From NCBI GenBank assembly GCA_937958665.1, contig CALGNM010000373.1, forward strand, positions 1-5,564: a stretch of 5,564 nt of DNA, in the 5' to 3' direction. A program made the translations under genes and the position numbers. Below the pieces are notes generated by a model. It worked only from the letters and a program-made list of their open reading frames with translations. It did not search any database and was not told the DNA's origin. Below are positions 1 to 5,564 of this stretch, piece by piece (position 1 is the first letter of the stretch; each line of letters starts with the position of its first letter). The stretch is from an uncultured bacterium (GTDB taxonomy: Bacteria; Edwardsbacteria; AC1; EtOH8).

Positions 1-45
1 GATCGTATTCGGTGACTGGAGTTCAGACGTGTGCTCTTCCGATCT
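1..45. other. Untrimmed Illumina TruSeq P7-side adapter with 8-nt index
   Basis: Positions 12-45 match the TruSeq indexed-adapter segment that starts GTGACTGGAGTTC and ends GCTCTTCCGATCT. Positions 1-3 (GAT) fit the end of the P7 sequence, and 4-11 (CGTATTCG) occupy the place of an 8-nt i7 index. This is library-construction sequence, not genome. Biological sequence starts at 46. Any start codon called inside this stretch is false, for example the GTG at 29, which gives a protein beginning MCSSDL. Confidence 0.98.
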
Positions 46-1996
46 GGTAATGCTGATGGCCACCGGGGTTCCGGCCGTGTCCGAGTCCACCACCATAGCC
101 CTGAGTACCACCACCGACGAGAACGGCTATTACAGCTTTATTTTGCCCCGGGGCATCTACACCATAGCCCAGACCGACTCGCCGGGCTATTTCTCCACCA
201 CTCCCAATGTGGTCAAGGATACCATCGCCTCAGACGGCGAGAACCTGACCATAAACTTTGGCGACTCCAAGGCGGCGGCTGGAAGCGTCAGAATTACCGT
301 ATGGAAGGATGCTAACAAGGACAGCACCAAAAATCCCGGTGAGTTGCCCCTGCCCAACGTATTCTGCCTGGTGTTGAATGCCAACAGTGGCAATGTGGTG
401 GCCTCCGGCAGAACCAACAGCTCCGGGGAGTTCTTGGTTACGATACCGGGGGATTCGGTGTATTCCATTATAGAGATCGATCCTGATTCAATGGTATCCA
501 CCTGCGCCCTGGTCAAGGAGATGGGGACCGTCGACTCCGTGACCCTGTGTCCTGACTGCAACCGTATAGACAGCCTGTACGTGCCAGCCGATTCCACCCG
601 GGAGTTGATGTTCGGAGACGTTGTGGGCTTCGTGGCCATAGCCCTGGGCCAGACCGAGCGGGTGCTGTCCATGATCACCCCCAATCTGCAGGAGGTCAAG
701 AACCCGCCGGGCGACCGAAATAATCCCACTGCAATATATGCTGATGACGATATAGTACTGGGTACGGTCAAGGGGAGTTCGGCCAACCTGCTGGTTTGGT
801 ACAACCGCTACAGCAGCCCCACCGCGGCCGATACCCAGGTCAGCTATCTTTTCCCGGCCACCAACCATGGTTCGTTCGATCTGTCCTACGACATTACCGC
901 TCTGGCCAGCGGGGATCTCAATGTACCCAGCCTGGGCGGCAGGCCATTGAGCATCACCGATGATATTGTTGTCGGGCTCAAGGAGAATGCCGGGACATTC
1001 AACATTTCGGTTGGGTTGACCCACGATGGCGGTGGCAGCGGAGTGAACCTGGATCGTGACAAGGGTCTGATGAGGGCCAGGGTGGGGAATTATTCCACTG
1101 TCACTCCTGTGGCCACCACCTCGGTGCTGAGCATTGCCACCGGCAAGCTGACCCGAACCGCCGTAGATTCCGGCCGGGTGGACTTCGTGGTGGGGACAAA
1201 AGACGCCGAAAACTTGGGCCATATAGAAATATGGAGGAACGGCTACGATACCCTTACCACCTTCGTAAGGGATACTGTGCTTTATGATGCTGGTGGTCCG
1301 TCCATCGGGGAGGTGCGGGCCATCTATCTGGCCGACGTGGTGGACAGCATGGGCACCAGGGGCAGCGACGCCCCGCAATTTTATCAAGACCTGATTGTGG
1401 GCACCAAAACCGGGAGTTTCCCCAATTACACCGGTCAGCTGATAATATTCCGGCGCAAGGGCAAGATCGGCAAGTTTACCCTGCACCGACGCTACGACAT
1501 TGTAGACGGCTACATCAACGCTTTAGAGGCCTATCAGTCGGGCAAAGCCAGCAATGGCAAGCTGGACATCGTCTGTGGTCTTAGAGTTAACGGAGCCGCC
1601 GAGGACGACTATCGGGGACGGTTAGAGCTGTGGTACAACAACGATGACGGGACCTTCGGCCTCAGCGGCCAACCCAACCAGAGGGTGGATGTGGAGGGTG
1701 AGGTGCTATGCCTGTCAACCGGGCCCCTGAGCTTGGACAACATCAACGATGTGGCGGTCGGCATCAAGACCGAAGATTACCTGGGCGGCACCCGCTTCTT
1801 TTACTGTTCGCCAGGGCTCTTGCCGCCGGCCGGATCCGACCCCTCCGGAGGGGATTACACCGGCGAGGTGGTCACCCTGAGGATAACCAGTAATTTCCGT
1901 CCGGCCACCATGCAGTATGACATCGTAACCGGGGAGCGGTATATGGAGGGCGGCACCGGCTACGGCAGGGTAATACTATATTATAATAAAAATTAG
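46..1996 (+). CDS. 5'-truncated surface protein: SdrD_B-like domains plus seven-repeat beta-propeller
   Basis: The gene is open from the contig start; the first complete genomic codon is at 47, the stop is TAG at 1994-1996, and the true start and any signal peptide are lost. About 649 residues remain. The first ~75 (nt 47-270) resemble the end of an SdrD_B/CnaB beta-sandwich: TTTDENGYYSF, then LPRGIYTIAQTD, GYFSTTPN and closing NFGD. A second such domain spans about nt 281-620, opening SVRITVWKDANKD...NPGE and closing MFGD; it carries four cysteines, including CPDC at 548-559. From 659 to the end, seven repeats with a D(I/L/F)VxG core followed by a hydrophobic strand such as LLVWYN suggest an FG-GAP/VCBS-like seven-bladed propeller. 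The classic DxDxDG calcium loops are absent. No sorting signal or membrane anchor follows the last blade. The next gene encodes a PilX-like pilus protein 11 bp downstream, so this could be a PilY1-like pilus partner or a secreted adhesin. The fold call rests on motifs; the function is inferred. Confidence 0.8.
659..1993 (+). repeat. Seven degenerate protein repeats (putative propeller blades)
   Basis: Each unit has a strand of the form V-x-x-L/I-x-x-x-x-L, then a D-I-V-x-G core, then G-x-L-x-L/I-W/F/Y. The cores are DDIVLG (746-763), DDIVVG (959-976), VDFVVG (1178-1195), QDLIVG (1385-1402), LDIVCG (1562-1579), NDVAVG (1745-1762) and YDIVTG (1916-1933). They are spaced 71, 73, 69, 59, 61 and 57 codons apart. 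The leading strands include VLSMITPNL, VLSIATGKL and VLCLSTGPL. The repetition is visible at protein level only; the DNA copies have diverged, so this is an old internal duplication. Seven units ending exactly at the C-terminus fit one complete propeller. Confidence 0.75.
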
Positions 1997-2000
1997 AGGT
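1995..2000 (+). promoter_or_regulatory. Ribosome binding site of the PilX-like gene
   Basis: AGAGGT overlaps the TAG stop of the upstream gene and lies 7 nt before the ATG at 2008. This supports that start and suggests the two genes are co-transcribed and translationally linked. No credible promoter lies between them. Confidence 0.7.
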
Positions 2001-2007
2001 CACTGCG

Positions 2008-3354
2008 ATGAAAACTACCGGAAATCAAAAAGGGTTCGCCCTGGTGCTGTCGCTGATGATAGTCCTGGTGCTGTCGGTGATGGCGGCCGGGTTAATGTAC
2101 AACGTCATCAACGAGAAAACCATAACCTCCAACCGAATGCGGAGTTCGCAGGCCCTGGTGCTGGCCAAGGCCGGGACCGCCGAGGCTATAGCCCGGCTAT
2201 CGGTGCCCTACTCATTAAGCAATGATACCGTCATCGTCCAAAACATCAACGGCGGGGTGTTCACCCCCAATTGGAACTGCTTCATCACTCTGGACAACCC
2301 TTCAAGTACGGGATCCGGGGACAGTATCGTCTACAAGAGGAGCATCCAGAACACAGCCACCGCCCTCGATTACTCCGAGAACTACGGCTCAATGGGGGAT
2401 ACCTCCACGGTGCTGCATGTGCGCTACAAGAGGTTCGACGCTGATGGTAACGGGGTATTGACCCAGGATGAGATCTATTTCTACGACTACAAACGCGACA
2501 TGATCACCTTGGGTCGCAACGCACCCACTCCTTCCGATGCCTATCCGGTATGGGAGATCATCGCCACCGGCAAGACCGGCACCTCTCGACGGACCTTGGT
2601 GACTGAGGTGGTGATTCCACGCTTCACTGCCAAGACCAGGGCCGGATTGAGTTCGGTGGCTCCGGTGGTGGGAACCGGCAATGCCGACGTCTGCGGCCAC
2701 GACCATCCCACCTCCACGCCCTACAACCTTAGCCCGCCCAACTGTTTCGATGCCTGGCATGTCTATGCCGGAGGCAACCCCCATGGCGACGCCGCCAACA
2801 ACTGGGCCACCCTGACCGCACGTTCCAGTTGCACCCAAGCCGGTTGCGTCACCGGAATTGAATCGAACGATTCCATCTATGATTGGGGCGCCAACAAGAA
2901 GTCCTGGGGCAATCCCGACGTGGTTAACTACTCCACCCGCCCGGTATACAAGATATGGGACATCATGGGTATGGACTCGGCCACCTGCACCAATCTCCCT
3001 TGGGGCAGTGACATGTATCCGGTGCAGGGCTTGGTGCGGAGGGACGGCAACACAATGTATGCCGGCCATGGGGCAGGGATGCAGCACGAGGGGATACTTT
3101 GGATCAGGAATGGCGACCTGCATTCATCTTCCAACCTGGCCATCAAGGGTTTGGTCTACATAGAGGGAGACTATCAGTCTACCGGCACCACCTGGGTTCT
3201 GGGCGGCATCGTGGTGCTGGGTACCACCGAGACCAGGATCACTGGCAGCATCGATGTTCTGTACTCCAGCCAGATGATTGCCAGGGTGGTACAGAATGCA
3301 ACAGGAGTTGGAATGAAGATAATTTCACAGCGCGAGGTGGATCAAAAATATTGA
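2008..3354 (+). CDS. PilX_N-type type IV pilus assembly / minor pilin-like protein
   Basis: This 448-residue protein has the hallmark PilX N-terminus: a short basic leader (MKTTGNQKG), then FALVLSLMIVLVLSVMAAGL (10-29), which is the membrane anchor and N-terminal helix, then a polar helical stretch ending AKAGTAEAIARL. Cleavage by prepilin peptidase is expected between G9 and F10. There is no Glu at position 5 of the mature form, as in the PilX/GspK class. The middle contains WEIIATGKTGTSRRTLVTEV (182-201), typical of these proteins. The C-terminus (362-425) has short beta repeats (GILWIRNGDL, GLVYIEGDY, GGIVVLG), as in many PilX-like proteins. Residues 144-155 form an EF-hand-type calcium loop. 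Six cysteines (91, 229, 246, 275, 280, 327) could form disulfides after export. It is longer than classical PilX (under 200 residues), so it may have extra surface roles. It follows the propeller gene by 11 bp and is closed by the terminator at 3367. Confidence 0.85.
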   Translation: MKTTGNQKGFALVLSLMIVLVLSVMAAGLMYNVINEKTITSNRMRSSQALVLAKAGTAEAIARLSVPYSLSNDTVIVQNINGGVFTPNWNCFITLDNPSSTGSGDSIVYKRSIQNTATALDYSENYGSMGDTSTVLHVRYKRFDADGNGVLTQDEIYFYDYKRDMITLGRNAPTPSDAYPVWEIIATGKTGTSRRTLVTEVVIPRFTAKTRAGLSSVAPVVGTGNADVCGHDHPTSTPYNLSPPNCFDAWHVYAGGNPHGDAANNWATLTARSSCTQAGCVTGIESNDSIYDWGANKKSWGNPDVVNYSTRPVYKIWDIMGMDSATCTNLPWGSDMYPVQGLVRRDGNTMYAGHGAGMQHEGILWIRNGDLHSSSNLAIKGLVYIEGDYQSTGTTWVLGGIVVLGTTETRITGSIDVLYSSQMIARVVQNATGVGMKIISQREVDQKY

Positions 3355-3366
3355 CCAAATCCCTGT

Positions 3367-3403
3367 AAGGCGATTTCCTTGTCTAAAGGAAATCGCCTTT
3401 TTT
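3367..3403 (+). terminator. Strong rho-independent terminator after the pilus module
   Basis: A perfect 14-bp stem pairs AAGGCGATTTCCTT (3367-3380) with AAGGAAATCGCCTT (3386-3399) around a 5-nt loop (GTCTA). A run of six T (3398-3403) ends it. It begins 12 nt after the stop codon of the PilX-like gene. There is no T-run on the opposite strand, so it acts in the + direction. It separates the pilus genes from the rnf genes. Confidence 0.93.
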
Positions 3404-3405
3404 GT

Positions 3406-3434
3406 TTGACTTTTACCCCGGCTTATTTTATACT
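3406..3434 (+). promoter_or_regulatory. Sigma70-type promoter for rnfCD
   Basis: A -35 box TTGACT (3406-3411) and a -10 box TATACT (3429-3434) are separated by exactly 17 nt; each differs from consensus by one base. Transcription would start near 3441. It lies 2 nt after the terminator T-run, in an AT-rich gap between G+C-rich genes. No clear operator palindrome is visible, so the sequence gives no hint of a specific regulator. Confidence 0.75.
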
Positions 3435-3440
3435 TAAAAG

Positions 3441-3531
3441 GTTAATATTATTGCAGGTTACGGAATGGGCAGCCGGCCCCGTCAAGCCGCTGTTTTATCC
3501 AACGCCCCACATCAGCCATAGTCCGGAGAGA
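3441..3531 (+). other. Probable 5' leader of rnfC
   Basis: About 90 nt lie between the predicted transcription start and the rnfC ATG. No riboswitch class is recognised; the only obvious pairing is a weak 4-bp GGGC/GCCC hairpin around 3467-3479. A short ORF of 18 codons (3465-3521, MGSRPRQAAVLSNAPHQP) follows a weak AGGT and stops 10 nt before the rnfC ATG. It may be chance. The rnfC frame is open upstream to 3379, but that stretch crosses the terminator and promoter and is not believable as protein. Confidence 0.45.
3525..3530 (+). promoter_or_regulatory. Ribosome binding site of rnfC (close spacing)
   Basis: GGAGAG ends one base before the ATG at 3532, so the GGAG core is only 3 nt from the start codon, shorter than usual. 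The start is nevertheless favoured because the conserved RnfC opening (TIRGGWHWPAK, like the usual TFKGGIHPP) begins three codons later. Confidence 0.5.
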
Positions 3532-4794
3532 ATGGTAAAAACCATCAGAGGCGGCTGGCATTGGCCGGCCAAGATGTTCTGCTACAAGAAGCCCATCGAG
3601 GATCTCCCCCGGCCCGAGAGACTGTCGCTGCCGCTGTGGCGGGGGGGCAAGGCCTCGGTGTTTCCCGGCGACTGGGTTCATGCCTGCGACATCATCGGTT
3701 ACGACCAGCAGGGCCTGCCGGTGTACGCCCCGCTGGCCGGCCAGGTGGAGCAGGTGGAGAACTTCAACGACCTGGCCGCCCGGCCTAAGGGATACGATGT
3801 GGCCCGGCTGACCGTTCACCTGCAGGTCTCCCAGGCCCAGCATCCGCCCGAGGCGGTGCTGGAGCCCCGGCCCCGTTATTGGGAGATGACCCGCCGGGAA
3901 CTGGGAGGCAGGATTTGGGAGGCCGGCATCCGGGACCTTCAGGAGCCGCCGGACCTGGACCTGCTGGTCTTCAACGGCCTGGACCTGGAGCCGCCCCTGT
4001 CGGTCCGCACCCGGCTGCTGGCCGAACAGCCGGAGAAGCTGATCGAGGGGATGCGGATACTGATGCAGCTGCACGGATCCGGCCGGGCCCGGCTGGCTCT
4101 ATCGGCCGACCTGCCCGAGCTGGCTGAGCGGATGAGGGTGCTGCTGACCAGTTCGGTGAACCTGTCGGTGGTGGAGATGCCGCCCCGCTATCCCCAGGGC
4201 CATCCCCGGCTGCTGAAGGAGGCCTTTCCGGAGCACCCCCGCTCGGGGGTTTATGGACTGGAGGAGGTCTGGAACGTCAGGCAGGCGGTGATGGAGGGCC
4301 GGCCCCTGACCGACAAGCTGTGCACCGTTTGGGACCAGACCTCCGGCCAGACCAACGTCCTGCGTCTGCCCCTGGGAATCACCGCCGAGCAGGTCTTCCG
4401 GCGCGACCTGTCCCGCTACCGCAGCGTCAAGCTGATAATGGGCGGCCTGCTGTCCGGGCGGGGAGTTTTCAGCCCCCAGACACCGGTGGGGCCGGAATGC
4501 GACGGCCTGATCCTGATGAAGGACGAGGTGGCCTGGGAGGGCTCCCTCTGCGCCAACTGCGGGGAGTGCGTCAACCTCTGCCCCCGGGGCCTGAGCCCCC
4601 AGCTCATCTACCGGGCGGTTGAGGCCGGCGACAAGGCGGCCCTGGAGGTCTATCGGGCGGGCGGGTGCATCGAATGCGGGCTGTGCAGCTTCGTCTGTCC
4701 CGCCCGGTTGCACCTGTTGCACCAGATCAAGACGGGCAAGGCCCTGCTCAATGGGGCCCCCGTCCCCGGCCAGACGGTGCTTGACACCCCTTAG
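3532..4794 (+). CDS. Divergent RnfC: electron-input iron-sulfur subunit of an Rnf-type complex
   Basis: This 420-residue protein aligns along its length with RnfC, the peripheral subunit that passes electrons into the membrane-bound, ion-pumping Rnf complex. The order is: N-terminal TIRGGWHWPAK (4-14); a barrel-sandwich segment VYAPLAGQVEQVENF (64-78); the Complex1_51K-like region with VFNGLDLEPPL (146-156), EKLIEGMRILM (168-178) and RYPQGHPRLL (219-228); the SLBB-like part with LPLGIT (279-284) and KLIMGGLLSG (300-309); and two ferredoxin motifs, C340-x2-C343-x2-C346-x3-C350-P and C379-x2-C382-x2-C385-x3-C389-P. The usual glycine-rich loop (GxGGAxFPT) expected just after EAGI (130-133) is missing, and NGAECEP reads NGLDLEP. 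FMN/NADH binding is therefore doubtful. The long Ala-rich tail of gammaproteobacterial RnfC is absent. It is first in its unit, with rnfD 44 nt downstream. Family assignment is firm; the electron donor is unknown. Confidence 0.88.
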   Translation: MVKTIRGGWHWPAKMFCYKKPIEDLPRPERLSLPLWRGGKASVFPGDWVHACDIIGYDQQGLPVYAPLAGQVEQVENFNDLAARPKGYDVARLTVHLQVSQAQHPPEAVLEPRPRYWEMTRRELGGRIWEAGIRDLQEPPDLDLLVFNGLDLEPPLSVRTRLLAEQPEKLIEGMRILMQLHGSGRARLALSADLPELAERMRVLLTSSVNLSVVEMPPRYPQGHPRLLKEAFPEHPRSGVYGLEEVWNVRQAVMEGRPLTDKLCTVWDQTSGQTNVLRLPLGITAEQVFRRDLSRYRSVKLIMGGLLSGRGVFSPQTPVGPECDGLILMKDEVAWEGSLCANCGECVNLCPRGLSPQLIYRAVEAGDKAALEVYRAGGCIECGLCSFVCPARLHLLHQIKTGKALLNGAPVPGQTVLDTP

Positions 4795-4820
4795 CCATAT
4801 AATCGGACTGAACCCTGACC

Positions 4821-4828
4821 GGAGGAAG
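4821..4828 (+). promoter_or_regulatory. Ribosome binding site of rnfD
   Basis: GGAGGAAG is a strong Shine-Dalgarno match 10 nt before the ATG at 4839 (13 nt from the GGAGG core). The spacing is slightly long, but no better start lies nearby. Confidence 0.65.
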
Positions 4829-4838
4829 ATCCCAAAAC

Positions 4839-5517
4839 ATGTTCAACCTCTCCCTGTGGCCGCACATCCGCACCCGCTTCGACTGGCGGAGGCTGGCGCT
4901 GCGCCGGTTCCTGGCCCTGCTTCCCCCGGTCGGATTCGGGCTTTACCTGTGGGGCTGGCAACTGGGGGCGGCGATCACCATCTCTCTGGCGGCCGGCCTG
5001 TTCGGGCATGTTTGGTGGGCCAAGCGGGGCCTGGTGCGGGGGACCGACTTCGGTTGGGTCAACGACGCGATGCTGATCAACCTGCTGATGCCGGTCGGCA
5101 TCAGCTCTTTGGTGCCGGCCGGGCTGACCCTGGCCTGCCAGGCCTTGAGGGCGATCACCGGGGGAAAGCAGAGCGCCTATCCTGTGAACTTCCCCTTGGT
5201 GCTGGGGGCTCTGGCCCTGTCGGCCTCGGGCTTCGAGGGAGGATTCATCTACCACCGGGCCTGGCGGGCGGGGGCGGTCTTCCAGGGCGAGATCTTCTTC
5301 CTGTCCGGCTGGCTGCCGGCCCTGCTGGCCATAGCCGGCTCCTTGGCGCTGGTCGGGCGCCTTTACAAATGGCGGATACCGGCCCTGGGCCTGCTGATGC
5401 CGCTGGCTTTCCTGATTCTCCGGCAGCAGGCCGGGGCAATGGAGGCTGCCCAGCTGCCGTGGCTGGCGGCCCTGTACCTGTTCAGCCTGGGGGTGCTGGC
5501 GGTGGATCACCAATCCA
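4839..5517 (+). CDS. 3'-truncated RnfD-like integral membrane subunit
   Basis: About 226 residues remain before the reading frame runs into adapter at 5518. RnfD belongs to the NqrB/RnfD family and forms part of the membrane core of the Rnf complex. The protein is strongly hydrophobic, with likely membrane segments near residues 22-44, 45-60, 78-102, 118-130, 153-176, 181-196 and 206-222. Recognisable family landmarks are a WGW turn (38-40), NDAMLINLLMP (75-85, where RnfD has DxSALLTGLLLA), GGKQSAYPVNFPLVLG (108-123, where RnfD has GGxGQNxFNPAxxG), YKWRIP (176-181) and a terminal LFSLGVLAVDHQS (214-226, where RnfD has FMATDPVTSP). No SGAT/TGAT flavin-attachment motif is visible. It follows rnfC in the standard rnfC-D order. 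The protein called to 5552 ends in KIGRASCRERV, which is translated adapter. A remote NqrB relative is the main alternative. Confidence 0.8.
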
Positions 5518-5564
5518 AGATCGGAAGAGCGTCGTGTAGGGAAAGAGTGTAGATCTCGGTGGTC
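5518..5564. other. Untrimmed Illumina TruSeq universal (P5-side) adapter, reverse complement
   Basis: From AGATCGGAAGAGC at 5518 to the last base, the sequence matches the reverse complement of the TruSeq universal adapter, without an i5 index between GTGT and AGATCTCGG. Translation gives the familiar artefact peptide IGRASCRERV. The apparent stop codon of the last ORF lies in the adapter and is not real. Confidence 0.98.

Noticed and set aside
488-1486. Long minus-strand open frame (332 codons)
   Set aside because: It is a mirror of the propeller gene in G+C-rich coding DNA, with no recognisable family; the + strand protein has clear repeats and domains.
1982-1987. TATAAT at the end of the propeller gene as a promoter for the PilX-like gene
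   Set aside because: There is no -35 match at the right distance, and an RBS overlapping the upstream stop codon suggests co-transcription.
3379-3531. N-terminal extension of RnfC from a TTG at 3379
   Set aside because: It starts inside the terminator loop region and runs through the promoter; conserved RnfC sequence begins only at the ATG at 3532, which has a GGAGAG just upstream.
3441-3531. Riboswitch in the rnfC leader
   Set aside because: No conserved core of a known class is recognisable, and only a weak short hairpin is visible.
4781-4803. Promoter from consensus boxes TTGACA (4781-4786) and TATAAT (4798-4803) before rnfD
   Set aside because: The spacer is only 11 nt, far from the required 16-18, and the TTGACA lies in the last rnfC codons. 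A chance match is more likely.
33-5530. 13-bp terminal inverted repeat GCTCTTCCGATCT / AGATCGGAAGAGC, as of a transposon or linear element
   Set aside because: It is the shared stem of the two Illumina adapters, not biological sequence.
4619-5539. Overlapping + strand open frame of 306 codons across rnfC and rnfD
   Set aside because: Its translation is rich in Gly, Pro, Arg and Ala without family features, and it crosses the rnfC iron-sulfur motif and rnfD in another frame; it is a shadow ORF.

Overview
The window is a short contig from an Illumina assembly. Both ends are untrimmed TruSeq adapter (1-45 and 5518-5564), so about 5.47 kb (46-5517) is biological sequence and the first and last genes are cut by the contig ends. 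The genes are bacterial: Shine-Dalgarno sites, tight spacing, a type IV pilin-like protein, an intrinsic terminator and a sigma70-type promoter. SdrD_B/CnaB-type domains joined to a beta-propeller, a PilX-like pilus protein and an Rnf-type complex suggest an anaerobic or facultative Gram-negative bacterium, possibly an uncultured FCB-like or candidate-phylum lineage known from metagenomes. That taxonomic guess is weak. All real genes are on the + strand.

Region 1 (46-3354) is a cell-surface or pilus module. A 5'-truncated gene encodes two SdrD_B-like beta-sandwich domains followed by seven degenerate repeats that look like the blades of a C-terminal beta-propeller. Eleven bases later a PilX_N-type protein begins, with a prepilin-like N-terminus and a canonical EF-hand-type calcium loop. 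A propeller protein beside PilX recalls the PilX/PilY1 pair of type IV pili, so the first protein may be a PilY1-like tip or surface partner. The module ends at a strong rho-independent terminator (3367-3403).

Region 2 (3404-5517) is a separate transcription unit. A TTGACT-17-TATACT promoter abuts the terminator and is followed by a leader of about 90 nt, then rnfC (3532-4794) and a 3'-truncated rnfD (4839 onward). These are subunits of the membrane-bound ion-pumping Rnf oxidoreductase; rnfG, E, A and B would be expected beyond the contig end. RnfC keeps both [4Fe-4S] motifs but lacks the glycine-rich FMN/NADH loop. The visible RnfD lacks the usual flavinylation motif and has a degraded TDP(V/T)TSP-like motif. 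Together they suggest a divergent Rnf-like complex whose electron input and flavin content differ from the textbook enzyme. This is the most interesting biological lead in the window.

Family comparisons were made from memory of conserved motifs; no search or structure prediction was run.
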